NCBI GenBank assembly: GCA_046594445.1
Contig: JBKJSM010000057.1
Location: forward strand, 1 to 64,000
Length of the DNA: 64,000 bases
Direction: 5' to 3'
Origin: Gaiellasilicea sp046594445
GTDB lineage: Bacteria > Actinomycetota > Thermoleophilia > Gaiellales > Gaiellaceae
A program made the position numbers and the translations under genes. The notes under the pieces were generated by a model. That model did not search any database, was not told the origin of the DNA, and saw only the letters and a list, made by a program, of their open reading frames with translations. Below are positions 34,202 to 42,998 of this stretch, in pieces; within the stretch, counting starts at the first letter, position 1, and each line of letters opens with the position of its first letter.

Positions 34202-34603
34202 ATGGCCCGCCTCCCGCGGCTTCAACGCCTCCTGCGACAACCCGACGAGCCGCCTCGCCCTCGGCGGCGGCCCGCCCCGCCTGCGAGCGACCTCAGGCGC
34301 GAGCGGCGCGCGCTCCTCCGGCTGCGTGAGCAGAAGCTCCGCGACCTCGGCGGCCTCTCGCTGGAGATGTACCGCCGCGACCGCTTCCGCGAAGACCTGC
34401 TGCTCGAGCGCTGCGCCGAGCTGATCGGCCTGGAGGCGCGCATCCACGAGCTCGAGGTGCTGCTCGGCGCGGTGCGCGCCGCACCCGGCGCGCCGCGAAG
34501 CGTTCGCTGCGAGTGTGGCGCCCCGCTGCTCTGGGGCTCGCGCTTCTGCGCGACGTGCGGCCGGGCCGTCGTCGCCTCCGAACTCGCCGGCGGAGCACGA
34601 TGA
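34202..34603 (+). CDS. Arg-rich helical protein with C-terminal zinc ribbon
   Basis: 133 residues. A basic, proline-containing N-terminus leads into a long helix (about 30-92), then a zinc ribbon with Cys at 103, 105, 116 and 119. I do not recognise the family. Its stop overlaps the next gene's start (ATGA), and that protein also carries a zinc ribbon and a membrane anchor, so the two probably work together near the envelope. Confidence 0.7.
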   Translation: MARLPRLQRLLRQPDEPPRPRRRPAPPASDLRRERRALLRLREQKLRDLGGLSLEMYRRDRFREDLLLERCAELIGLEARIHELEVLLGAVRAAPGAPRSVRCECGAPLLWGSRFCATCGRAVVASELAGGAR

Positions 34604-35274
34604 GCGAGCCCGCGGAGCTACGCTGCCCACGCTGCGAGGCAGCCGTCCAGGCAGGTCAGGAGTACTGCCTCGAGTGCGGCGGCAGACTCGGGCAGGTCGT
34701 CCCCAATCCGGTGGAGCGCGTGTCGGCCGGCGTCGTCGAGCGTCACGCCTGGGCCCGTCCGTGGGTGGTGCCCGCGCTGCTCGGACTCGTGATCGCAGTG
34801 GCCGGTACCGCCGCCGCGATCGCGATCTCCAGCGACGACGACGAGCCGGAGGCGGTCTCGGTCGCGACCGGCGGCAGCCTGACCGCGACGAGCGACGTCT
34901 CGACGTTGACCGCGCCCGAGCCGACAACCGCACCGGCGACGACCCAGACAGCGCCCACGACGACGGCGCCCGCGCCACCACCGGTGAACCCCGCCTCGAT
35001 CGAGTGGCCGCGCGACCGAAAGGGCTGGACGATCGTCCTGCTCTCGCTGCCCCAGAGCAACGGCCGCGCCGCCGCGGACGCCCGCGCAAAGCAGGCGCGC
35101 GACGGCGGCCTGCGCCAGGTCGGGGTGCTGGACTCCTCCCTCTTCGCCAGCCTCCACCCCGGCTACTACGTCGTCTTCACGGGGGTCTTCGACAGCGAGG
35201 CCGAAGCGTCGAGCGCGCTCCAGCGTGCGCGGGCCGTGTTCATGAGCGCATACCAGCGGCAGATCATCCCGTGA
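34600..35274 (+). CDS. Membrane protein: zinc ribbon, one TM helix, Thr/Pro linker, SPOR-like domain
   Basis: 224 residues. Cytoplasmic zinc ribbon with Cys at 9, 12, 23 and 26; a membrane helix at about 54-76; a Thr/Ala/Pro-rich low-complexity linker at about 90-140; and a C-terminal domain of about 80 residues (GWTIVLLSLPQ, then YYVVFTGVFDSEAEA) that looks like SPOR, which binds denuded peptidoglycan at the septum. A link between envelope and cytoplasm in division is plausible. Weak hairpins at 35305-35330 may end the transcript. Confidence 0.72.
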   Translation: MSEPAELRCPRCEAAVQAGQEYCLECGGRLGQVVPNPVERVSAGVVERHAWARPWVVPALLGLVIAVAGTAAAIAISSDDDEPEAVSVATGGSLTATSDVSTLTAPEPTTAPATTQTAPTTTAPAPPPVNPASIEWPRDRKGWTIVLLSLPQSNGRAAADARAKQARDGGLRQVGVLDSSLFASLHPGYYVVFTGVFDSEAEASSALQRARAVFMSAYQRQIIP

Positions 35275-35376
35275 GCGGCCAGAAGTGTACGAATCGGGCG
35301 GAGGGGGCATACGCCCCGAACCGACACCGGGGTGTCTGAAGCTTGTTTACGCGAAGGAAAACTTATGTGAACGACT

Positions 35377-35404
35377 TTGTAACAGCGCCCGATGTCCGTA
35401 TACT
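35377..35404 (+). promoter_or_regulatory. Sigma-70-like promoter TTGTAA-N16-TATACT
   Basis: TTGTAA at 35377-35382 and TATACT at 35399-35404 are separated by 16 bases in an unusually AT-rich patch. The predicted start of transcription is near 35410. This falls downstream of an in-frame ATG at 35392, so translation probably starts at ATG 35467, which has an AGGAAG site. Confidence 0.6.
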
Positions 35405-35466
35405 TCGACTCGACCACCGCCCCGAAAGCCGACTTTTGGCCCTGCATGCGGGATAGACAGGAAGCG

Positions 35467-35928
35467 ATGACCGCCCAGATGGAAGCCCAGCTCATGCAAC
35501 TCCAGACGTGTATGTATCAGTATTCGAGAGCGATCTATCGCTCGATCAAGGATCTGATCGACCCGTACTCCGAGCCCGCCGCGCAGCTCGATTCGCGCCG
35601 CGCGGTGCTCGAGCAGTGCGAGCAGACGATGGAGCGGCTCGCGGCCGATCCGCACTATTTCGCGAAGCCCGACCGGGCACTTTTTCAAGACATTCGCCGC
35701 TTCTTCCCGATCACGGCGCAGGCGCAGGTCGCGTGGGCGGTCAAGGAAGGCGTCGGCGCGGCCGTCGGCTTCATCGAAGAGCAGCTCGAGGCCGGAGCGC
35801 TCGACGGCGGCGTCGCCCGCTGCCGCGCGACCACCCGCAAGGGCAAGCCTTGCCAGCGCACGCCGCTGCCGGAGCGCGACTACTGCCCGTCGCACCAGCA
35901 TCTCGAGCGTTCGCTCGCAGCTGCCTAA
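35467..35928 (+). CDS. Small helical protein with C-terminal Cys3His zinc-binding motif
   Basis: 153 residues from ATG 35467 (the frame is open from 35392, but that start is inside the promoter). The first 110 residues are mainly helical with a YQYSRAIYRSIKDLIDP segment. The C-terminus has C119, C129, C140 and H143 in CRATTRKGKPC and YCPSH, a small treble-clef-like motif seen in uncharacterised bacterial proteins (DUF5763-like). It has less extreme codon GC than its neighbours. It lies 31 nt before the PafBC regulator. Function unknown; nucleic-acid binding is possible. Confidence 0.7.
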   Translation: MTAQMEAQLMQLQTCMYQYSRAIYRSIKDLIDPYSEPAAQLDSRRAVLEQCEQTMERLAADPHYFAKPDRALFQDIRRFFPITAQAQVAWAVKEGVGAAVGFIEEQLEAGALDGGVARCRATTRKGKPCQRTPLPERDYCPSHQHLERSLAAA

Positions 35929-35959
35929 GCTCGCGTCGGCGAGCGGATAAGCTCGGCCC

Positions 35960-37975
35960 GTGTCGCATGACACCGACAAGCTGATCCGTCAGCTCTCGCT
36001 CGTCGCCTTCCTGATGGCGGAGCGCCGGCCTCTGACCGCGCGCGATGTCAAGGGCAACGTCGAGGGCTACTCGGAGATGTCCGACGAGGCGTTCGCGCGC
36101 CGCTTCTACTCCGACCGCGCGGAGCTGATCGCGCTGGGCGTCCCGCTGAACTCCCAGCGGGACGAGTACACAGGCGAGGAGCTCTACACCCTCCGCTCGG
36201 AAAACTATTTCCTGGATGAGCTCGAGCTCGACGACGACGAGCTGGCGGCGCTCCAGACGGCCCTGTACATGCTGGAGGGCACGTTCGCCTATGCCGAGCC
36301 GCTGCGGCTCGCACTCCAGAGCCTCGCGCTCGGCCGGCCGGGCTTCGACGACGCGCCGACCGGAACCGCCGCGAGCGTCCAGGTGCGCGACCCCGACTAC
36401 TCGCCCGAGATGGCCGGACGGCTCTCGAAGCTCGAGTCGGCGCTCTCGAAGCAGCGCACGATCAAGTTCAGCTACTGGTCGCCCCGCCGCGACACCGTGC
36501 GCGAGCGGACGCTGAACCCGTACGCGCTGCGCCGCGACCGCGGCACCTGGTACGTGGTCGGGCACGATCTCGACAACGAGGACGTGCGGACGTTCCGGGT
36601 CTCCCGGATCCGCAGCGACATCCGCTTCGCAACCCGTCGGGAGCGAGACTTCCGGCTGCCCGCCGACTTCCACGTCGATGCGTACCGCGTCGGCGAGGAC
36701 TGGCAGCACGGAACCGTGCTCGGAACGGCACGGATCGAGGTGACGGGGGACACCGCCTGGTGGGTGCACCGGACGCTGCACGACGCGGGCACGCTCACGG
36801 ACGGTGTCTTCGAGACCGACTACGCCGCGATCGAGCCGCTCGCCGGCTGGGTGCTGCGCCAAAACGGCCGCGCGGTTCCGCTCGAGCCGGAGAGCCTGCG
36901 CGTCGCCTGCGCCGAGGGGCTGCGGCGGGTCCGGGACGCCCACGAGGCCGTGCCCCCGAAACTCGCGCGAGAGAAGGCCCTCGCCGTCGTCACCGAAGCT
37001 GCGGAGCGTCCCTCCCCACCGGTCGCGCCCGAGCGCTTTGCGGTGCTCCAGGCTCTCCTCGCCTACCTGCTCGCCGCCTGCGGCGATGCTCGCGATGCCC
37101 GCCTCGACGCAGCCGACCTGGCCGAGCGCTTCCACATACCGCCCGACGAGCTCCAGGAGCACCTGTCCCTGCTCAACCTCGTCAACTTCGGCGGCGGCTG
37201 CTACACGGTCTACGCCGAGCTCGACGGCGACACGGTGCGAGTCGACAAGGAGCTCTACGGTGACGTGTTCCGGCTCGCCCCTCGGCTGACGCCGCTCGAG
37301 GCGCGCGCAATCAGGCTCGCGCTCGACATCGTTGGCCCCTCGATTGCGGCGCAGGTGCACACGCCCCTCGATCGCGTGCGCAAGAAGCTCGAGGAGACCT
37401 TCGGCCAGTTCGAGGACCACCAGACGCCCGAGCCGCGCGCAGAGGACGACGAGGAGGCCTTCGTCGCCACCTTCTCGGACGCGATCGAGCAGCGGCGCGT
37501 CGTCTCGATCGATTATCTCAAGGAGGGGGAGGAAGCCCCTTCGGAGCGGCTCGTGGAGCCGTACACGTTCGAGCGCGTGCTCCCGAACTGGATCATCCAC
37601 ACCTGGGACCGCACCTCCGGCGGCGAGCGCTCGTTTCGGCTCGACCGGATGCGGTCGGCTCGGCTCACGGACGAGCGCTTCGAGCCGCGCGAAGGCTTCG
37701 ACCCCCACTTCCTCGAGGACGCGAGCCCGGTACGCGTGCGCTACGCGAAGCCGATCGCCCGCTACCGCGTCGAGCGCGGCGCGGTGCGCCTGACCGACGG
37801 CTCGGCTCTCGCGACGCTCCACGTGGGGACGAGCGACTGGCTCGTCGGCGAGATCCTGGCCGACCGCGGCGAGGCCCTCGTGCTCGAGCCCGAGGACGTC
37901 AGGCCGCAGATCGCGAAGCGCGCGGGTGAGCTCCTGCGCGAGCTCCGCCTCTCGCGCGTCAAGCTCCCGGGCTAG
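35960..37975 (+). CDS. pafBC: PafBC, fused tandem WYL transcriptional regulator
   Basis: 671 residues: HTH (about 1-95), WYL (about 155-240), WCX-like region (about 245-340), then a second HTH (about 350-410), WYL (about 490-560) and C-terminal extension. PafB and PafC are adjacent genes in mycobacteria and form a heterodimer that activates recA and the SOS-independent DNA damage response; here they are one polypeptide. WYL domains are thought to sense nucleic acid. GTG start 35960. It is not next to pup-proteasome genes in this window. Stop overlaps the convergent kinase (CTAG). Confidence 0.88.
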   Translation: MSHDTDKLIRQLSLVAFLMAERRPLTARDVKGNVEGYSEMSDEAFARRFYSDRAELIALGVPLNSQRDEYTGEELYTLRSENYFLDELELDDDELAALQTALYMLEGTFAYAEPLRLALQSLALGRPGFDDAPTGTAASVQVRDPDYSPEMAGRLSKLESALSKQRTIKFSYWSPRRDTVRERTLNPYALRRDRGTWYVVGHDLDNEDVRTFRVSRIRSDIRFATRRERDFRLPADFHVDAYRVGEDWQHGTVLGTARIEVTGDTAWWVHRTLHDAGTLTDGVFETDYAAIEPLAGWVLRQNGRAVPLEPESLRVACAEGLRRVRDAHEAVPPKLAREKALAVVTEAAERPSPPVAPERFAVLQALLAYLLAACGDARDARLDAADLAERFHIPPDELQEHLSLLNLVNFGGGCYTVYAELDGDTVRVDKELYGDVFRLAPRLTPLEARAIRLALDIVGPSIAAQVHTPLDRVRKKLEETFGQFEDHQTPEPRAEDDEEAFVATFSDAIEQRRVVSIDYLKEGEEAPSERLVEPYTFERVLPNWIIHTWDRTSGGERSFRLDRMRSARLTDERFEPREGFDPHFLEDASPVRVRYAKPIARYRVERGAVRLTDGSALATLHVGTSDWLVGEILADRGEALVLEPEDVRPQIAKRAGELLRELRLSRVKLPG

Positions 37976-39729
37976 CTCAGAGGTAGCGTCAGCGTGAACG
38001 TCGCGCCCTCGCCGGGGCTCGAAAGGACGTCGAGGCTGCCTCCGTGCGCCTCCGCGAACGAGCGCGCGAGAAACAGGCCGAGGCCTGTGCCCGGCTTGGC
38101 GCTCCCCGCGGCGCGACCGAACTTCTCGAAGATCTGCTCCTGGTAGTCGGCCGGGATCCCCGGCCCGCTGTCGCGCACCCGCACGATCACGTGGCCGTTG
38201 TCCGTCCGCGCCTCGACGCGGACCTCGCCGCCCGACTCGGAGTACTTGATCGCATTCGAGATCAGGTTGTCGACGAGCTGGCGCAGCCGCTCGGCGTCCC
38301 CTCGGACGCGCGGAAGGTTCGCCGGGAGTTCGGCGGCGAGCGTTACGTCGTCCTGGCCGATCTCGGCCGCGGCGACCGAGTCGCGCAGAACCTCGGCGAG
38401 GTCGATGTCGGAGAAGACGTAGCCGAACGTGCCCGCCTCGATCCGTGAGGTGTCGAGTACGTCGCCGACGAGCGCCGACAACCGCGTCGTCTCGTCCGCG
38501 ATCACGGCGAGGAACGCCTCGCGCTGGTCGGGACGAAGCTCGCGCCAGCGCTGCTGCAGCGTACGAGCCGAGCCGATTACCGCAGCTATCGGGCTGCGCA
38601 GCTCGTGGGAGACGAGCGAGACGAAGTCCGCTCGCAAGGTCGAGAGCCGGCGCAGCTCATCGACAGTGGCACGCTCGGCCTCGTGCGTGCGGAGGTTCTG
38701 CACGGCCGTCGCGACAAGCCTGCCGAGCAGGGTGACCAGGTTGATCTCCTCCGGGCCGAACGAGCCCGGATCCCGGCGAGAGAGCGCAAGCGCACCGATC
38801 GAGCGCGGGCCGAGCTGGAGCGGCGCCAGCACGCGCGAGCGCATCCCGAGCTCGAGCAGTCCGGCTTCCTCGGGATAGCGCTGCTCGGCGATGTCTTCCC
38901 GGTAGATCGTCCGCCCCGCTTCGATCACCTCTTGGAGAATCGAGCCGGTGACCTCGATCGAGCTTCCCGGGCCGAGGAACGAGTCCGCTCCTTCACCCGC
39001 CGTGGCCATGACGCGGGCGCCGTCGCCCTCGGCGAGCAGCACCGCGGCCCGGTCGAAGGGGAGTAGGCCGCGCAACTCGTGAACGAAGGCGTCGAAGGCG
39101 CGGTTGAGGTCGAGCGACGAGCTGAGCGCGCGGGCGACCCTGCTGGTCGCCTCGAGCACGTCGATCCGGCGGCCGAGCTCGTCGCGCAAGCGCTCGGCCT
39201 CGGCGGCCCGCTCCTGCGCCTCACCTGCCTGATCGCGCTCCATCTCGACGAGCCGTCCGACGACGATGCCGAGAGCGAGCGCGACGAGCACACGCAGGGC
39301 GAGCGCGTCCCACCGCGTGTCGGTGCCGAACTCGGCCGCGCGCGTGAGCTCGAGCCCCACCATGATCGGAAGCGTCAGCGCCGCCGCGAGCACACCGCCC
39401 CGCAGGCGGAAGAAGACCGCCGCCTCGAGGACCACGAGAAAGACCAGGACGCGAAGCGGCTGCCCCGGCTCCCACGCGAAGACGAACATCAGCGCGCACG
39501 CGAGCGCCGCGTCCGCGAGCATGTTCAGTGCCGCGAGCCCGCGAAGCCGCCCGCGCCAGCGATACGCGAGCAGCAGCAGCGCGAGCGCAAGCGCGGCCTG
39601 GACGCCGAGCACCGCCCAGGCGCCCCTCTCGTAGCCGGTCGGAAATTCGTCCCGGTCGATCAGGATCTTGGCCAGCGCGAGCGGGACGAGCGTCACGCGG
39701 ACGAGCGAGAGGACCCGGATCAGCTTCAC
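37972..39729 (-). CDS. Membrane GAF-domain sensor histidine kinase
   Basis: 585 residues. Five or six hydrophobic helices in the first 160 residues with very short loops, so the sensor is in the membrane itself. A coiled coil at about 165-192 leads to a GAF domain (about 195-345), HisKA with H375 in LVSHELRSP, and HATPase_c with LISNAIKYS, DSGPGI and GTGLGLFLA. No partner regulator is adjacent. GTG start overlaps the queG stop. Confidence 0.9.
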   Translation of the reverse strand: MKLIRVLSLVRVTLVPLALAKILIDRDEFPTGYERGAWAVLGVQAALALALLLLAYRWRGRLRGLAALNMLADAALACALMFVFAWEPGQPLRVLVFLVVLEAAVFFRLRGGVLAAALTLPIMVGLELTRAAEFGTDTRWDALALRVLVALALGIVVGRLVEMERDQAGEAQERAAEAERLRDELGRRIDVLEATSRVARALSSSLDLNRAFDAFVHELRGLLPFDRAAVLLAEGDGARVMATAGEGADSFLGPGSSIEVTGSILQEVIEAGRTIYREDIAEQRYPEEAGLLELGMRSRVLAPLQLGPRSIGALALSRRDPGSFGPEEINLVTLLGRLVATAVQNLRTHEAERATVDELRRLSTLRADFVSLVSHELRSPIAAVIGSARTLQQRWRELRPDQREAFLAVIADETTRLSALVGDVLDTSRIEAGTFGYVFSDIDLAEVLRDSVAAAEIGQDDVTLAAELPANLPRVRGDAERLRQLVDNLISNAIKYSESGGEVRVEARTDNGHVIVRVRDSGPGIPADYQEQIFEKFGRAAGSAKPGTGLGLFLARSFAEAHGGSLDVLSSPGEGATFTLTLPLS

Positions 39730-40733
39730 GCCCCGGCCCGCCCGTCAATGCGGCGGAGCGCCCACTCGGCGTGCTCGCGCAGCAGCTCGTCCGGCCCGTC
39801 CGCGTAGCGGGCGACCGCGGCGCGCTCCTCCTGCCCGCCCACGTTCCCTGCCGCGACGAGCGCGTTCCGCCGCAGCCAGCGCGGGTCGTTCCGCGGCACA
39901 TAGAGCCGGTCGTAACGCTCGACCAGCTCTCCCCCGTCGGCCTCCAGCCAGTCGAGCAGCGAGACCGCGGGCTCGGCGCCGGCAGGCAGAGGCTCCTCGG
40001 TGCGGCGCTTCTCCACCCCTCGGTTCCACGGGCAGACGTCCTGGCAGATGTCGCAGCCGTAGACGAGCGAGCCGAGCAGCTCGCGGTGCTCCTCGGGTAC
40101 GGCGGCCGGCGCCTGCGTCCAGTAGGACAGGCAGCGGGTCGAGTCGAGCGTGCCCGGCTCGTCGAGCGCCCCGGTCGGGCAGGCGTCAATGCAAAGCGTG
40201 CAGGAGCCGCAGCCCGCATCCAGGGGCGCTGACGGCTCGACCACCTGGTCGGACACGAGCGTCCCGAGCACGACCCAGGAGCCGTGGCGGCGCGTGATCA
40301 GGAGCGTGTTCTTGCCGTAGAAGCCAACCCCCGCGCGCGACGCCCCCTCACGGTCGACGTGGTCGTTCTCGTCGACGAGCACGCGATAGGAGCCGCCCAG
40401 CCGACGCCCGAGTGCATCGAGCTTCTCGCGCAGCTCCGCGTAGCGGTCCGACCACGTGTAGCGCGCCAGCCGCCCCTCGCCCGGCCCGGGCTCGGCAGCT
40501 GGGCCGTAGTAGCAGAGCGCCGCCGAGATCACCGTTCGCGCCTCCGGGAGGAGCGTCTCGGGATGGCAAGACACCTCCGGGCGCCTCGTCGTGAAGCCCA
40601 TGGTCGCGAACAGGCCGCGCTGTTTCCGCTCGCGGATGTGGCGCTCGGTGTTCTCGTAGGGGGCGGCCGGCGCCGCCCCGACCGCGTCGAGGCCGAGCTC
40701 GGCGCCGGCCCGAGCCAGCTCGGCGGCGGTCAT
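39726..40733 (-). CDS. queG: QueG, epoxyqueuosine reductase
   Basis: 335 residues. Reduces epoxyqueuosine to queuosine in tRNA using a corrinoid and two 4Fe-4S clusters. The two ferredoxin-like cluster motifs are CGSCTLCIDACPTGAL and YGCDICQDVCPWN, plus a separate Cys in STRCLSYW. A HEAT-like C-terminal segment (WLRRNALVAAGN) is typical. ATG 40733 gives the right N-terminus; reading open further upstream is antisense. It completes the tgt-queA pathway found at 20486-22557. Confidence 0.94.
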   Translation of the reverse strand: MTAAELARAGAELGLDAVGAAPAAPYENTERHIRERKQRGLFATMGFTTRRPEVSCHPETLLPEARTVISAALCYYGPAAEPGPGEGRLARYTWSDRYAELREKLDALGRRLGGSYRVLVDENDHVDREGASRAGVGFYGKNTLLITRRHGSWVVLGTLVSDQVVEPSAPLDAGCGSCTLCIDACPTGALDEPGTLDSTRCLSYWTQAPAAVPEEHRELLGSLVYGCDICQDVCPWNRGVEKRRTEEPLPAGAEPAVSLLDWLEADGGELVERYDRLYVPRNDPRWLRRNALVAAGNVGGQEERAAVARYADGPDELLREHAEWALRRIDGRAGA

Positions 40734-40748
40734 GAGAGGATTGTGCCC

Positions 40749-41702
40749 GTGAAAGCGATTCGCATCCACGAAGACGGCGGCCCCGAGGTGCTGCGGTACG
40801 AGGACGCTCCCGATCCCGTCGCGGGAGACGGCGAGGTGCTCGTGTCGTTGCGGGCCGCCTCGCTCAACCATCTCGACCTCTGGATCCGCAAGGGCCTGCC
40901 CTCGGTGCCCAAGCCGCGCATCCTCGGCGCCGACGGCGCCGGAGTGCGCGTCGACACCGGCGAGCGAGTCGTCATCAACCCAGGCCTCGAGCACGGGGCC
41001 ATGATCACCGTGATCGGGGAGCACACCGACGGAACGCACTGCGAGCTGATCGCGGTACCGGAGACGAACGTCTTCCCGCTCGACGACGCGATCGACTTCG
41101 AGACCGCGGCGGCCTTCCCGCTCGTCTACGAGACGGCCTACAGGATGCTCGTCACGAAGGCGCAGCTGGCGGAAGGGGAATGGGTGCTGATCTGGGGGAT
41201 CGGCGGCGGCGTCGCGACCGCCGCCTTCGAGATCGCCCGCGCGCTCGGCGCGAAGACGCTCGTCACCTCCGGCTCCGACGAGAAGCTCGAGCGCGCCCGA
41301 GAGTGGGGCGCCGACATCGCAGTGCCCCACGCGGGAGCAGTGGCCGCGGCAAAGGAGATCGGTGGGATCGACGTGGTCGTCGAGACGGTCGGCGAGGCGA
41401 CGTGGAAGGACTCGCTCGCGGCGGTCAAGCCGGGCGGACGCGTCACCGTCTGCGGCGCAACCAGCGGTCCGAACCCGCCCGCGCAGCTCCACCGCTTCTG
41501 GTGGAAGCAGCTGACGGTCTACGGCTCGACGATGGGCACGCGCGAGGACTTCCTCGGCGCCTACGAGCTCGTTCGGTCGGGCCGTGCCCGCGTGCACGTC
41601 GACTCCGTCTTCCCGCTCGCAGACACCCGCGCAGCGCACGAGCGCCTGGAAGCCGGCGAGCAGCTCGGCAAGATCGTGCTCGAGATCCCCGGCTCGGCCT
41701 AG
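40749..41702 (+). CDS. MDR-family quinone oxidoreductase / alcohol dehydrogenase
   Basis: 317 residues. GroES-like domain (MKAIRIHEDGGPEVLRYED, SLNHLDLWIRKG) and an NAD(P) Rossmann domain with GIGGGVATAAFEIARALGA. Catalytic-zinc Cys and His ligands of true alcohol dehydrogenases are absent at the usual N-terminal site, which favours a quinone oxidoreductase-type reductase, although the HRFWWKQLTVYGSTMGT region resembles zinc-type homologues. GTG 40749 is chosen; GTG 40743 would add two residues. Confidence 0.88.
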   Translation: MKAIRIHEDGGPEVLRYEDAPDPVAGDGEVLVSLRAASLNHLDLWIRKGLPSVPKPRILGADGAGVRVDTGERVVINPGLEHGAMITVIGEHTDGTHCELIAVPETNVFPLDDAIDFETAAAFPLVYETAYRMLVTKAQLAEGEWVLIWGIGGGVATAAFEIARALGAKTLVTSGSDEKLERAREWGADIAVPHAGAVAAAKEIGGIDVVVETVGEATWKDSLAAVKPGGRVTVCGATSGPNPPAQLHRFWWKQLTVYGSTMGTREDFLGAYELVRSGRARVHVDSVFPLADTRAAHERLEAGEQLGKIVLEIPGSA

Positions 41703-41714
41703 CCGAACGCTGGT

Positions 41715-42014
41715 CTAGCCAAAACCAAGGATGAACTTGGCGTCCTCGGACATGCTGTCCGGCGTCCACGGCGGGTCGAACGTCAGCTCCACCTCGACCT
41801 CCTCCACGCCCTCGACAGACTTGGCCGCGTCGTGGATCCCGTCCTGGATCATCTGTCCAGCGGGACAGCCCATCGAGGTGAGGCTGTGGATCACCTTCAC
41901 CTTCGGCCCGTCGATCTCGACGTCGTAGAAGAGCCCGAGCTCGACGATGTCCATCCCGAGCTCCGGGTCCTCGACCGTGTGCAGCGCTTCGACGATCTCT
42001 TCGCGTGTCGCCAT
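41715..42014 (-). CDS. MIP18/SufT-like (DUF59) iron-sulfur assembly factor
   Basis: 99 residues spanning one DUF59 domain: EDPELGMDIVELGLFYDV and TSMGCPAGQMI, with a conserved Cys in the second motif. Family members (SufT, PaaD, MIP18) help mature Fe-S proteins. No suf genes are adjacent. It is the last gene of the overlapping operon that runs from 45967, ten bases after glpX. Its functional tie to the cyclic diphosphoglycerate genes is unclear. Confidence 0.85.
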   Translation of the reverse strand: MATREEIVEALHTVEDPELGMDIVELGLFYDVEIDGPKVKVIHSLTSMGCPAGQMIQDGIHDAAKSVEGVEEVEVELTFDPPWTPDSMSEDAKFILGFG

Positions 42015-42023
42015 CGCTCCAGG

Positions 42024-42998
42024 CTACCCGAGGAGGCGCACTTCCTCGCGGCGCTCGCGGGCGAAGAAGTGAATGCTCTCGGTGAAGCGGACCCAGTTGC
42101 AGCGCATGCACATCACGAGCGAGTGCGTGCGGGCGCTGTCGGCCAGGTAGCGGACGCCACGGAGCAGGTCGCCGTTCGAGATGCCCGTTGCGACCACGAT
42201 CACCTCTCCGGAGGCGAGATCATCCGAGGAGAAGACCCGGTTGACGTCGGTGACGCCGTGCGCGGCGGCCTCGTCGATCTCGGCCCGCGTCGTCGGCCAG
42301 AGCTGCGCCTGCAGCTCGCCGCCCAGGCAGCGCAGCGCCGCTGCGGAGAGCACCGCTTGGCGCGTTCCCCCGATTCCGATCGCGAGGTGGTCGTTCGTGC
42401 CGCGGATCGCCGCCGAGATCGAGGCGGTGACGTCGCCGTCCTGGATCAGCTTGATCCGAGCGCCGGCGGCGCGGATCTCTTCGATCAGGTCGTGATGGCG
42501 CGGTCGGTCGAGCACGATCGTTGTGATGTCGTTTGCGTTGCGTCCGAAGGCCTCGGCGATCGCGGCGATGTTGTCCGCGACCGGGCGCGTGAGATCGATC
42601 TTGCCGCCGACGCGCGGACCCACGGCCATCCGGCGCATGTACATGTCGGGCAGGCGGAGCAACGAGCCGGGCGGCCCGACGGCGATCATCGACATGGCGC
42701 CGTTGCCTCCGCGCGCGACGACTCCGCGCCCCTCCAACGGGTCGATCGCGAGGTCGAACGCCTCGCCGCCCGCACCGATCGTCGAGCCCTGTCCCAGATC
42801 TGCCCCGTCCGGCGAGCCGATCACGATCGTGCCCTCGATCGGCAGCCCGGCGAGGCCGGCCAGCATGCCGCCGCTCGCGGCGTCCTCCGCCGCGTCCTGG
42901 TCGGCCCGCCCGAGCCAGCGGGCCCCGGCGAGAGCGCCCCACTCGGTCGCGCGCGCGAAGAGCGCGCACGGACAGGTCTTCTGGACCTCGGCGCTCAC
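42024..42998 (-). CDS. glpX: GlpX, class II fructose-1,6-bisphosphatase
   Basis: 324 residues from GTG 42998. Family motifs include the metal-binding IDPLEGRGVVARGG region, the VLDRPRHHDLI and RIKLIQDGDVT stretches, and ATGISNGDLLRGV near the C-terminus. It makes fructose-6-phosphate in gluconeogenesis. Start overlaps the 2-phosphoglycerate kinase stop (GTGA). Its place in the cyclic diphosphoglycerate operon suggests coupled control of gluconeogenic flux. Confidence 0.93.
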   Translation of the reverse strand: MSAEVQKTCPCALFARATEWGALAGARWLGRADQDAAEDAASGGMLAGLAGLPIEGTIVIGSPDGADLGQGSTIGAGGEAFDLAIDPLEGRGVVARGGNGAMSMIAVGPPGSLLRLPDMYMRRMAVGPRVGGKIDLTRPVADNIAAIAEAFGRNANDITTIVLDRPRHHDLIEEIRAAGARIKLIQDGDVTASISAAIRGTNDHLAIGIGGTRQAVLSAAALRCLGGELQAQLWPTTRAEIDEAAAHGVTDVNRVFSSDDLASGEVIVVATGISNGDLLRGVRYLADSARTHSLVMCMRCNWVRFTESIHFFARERREEVRLLG

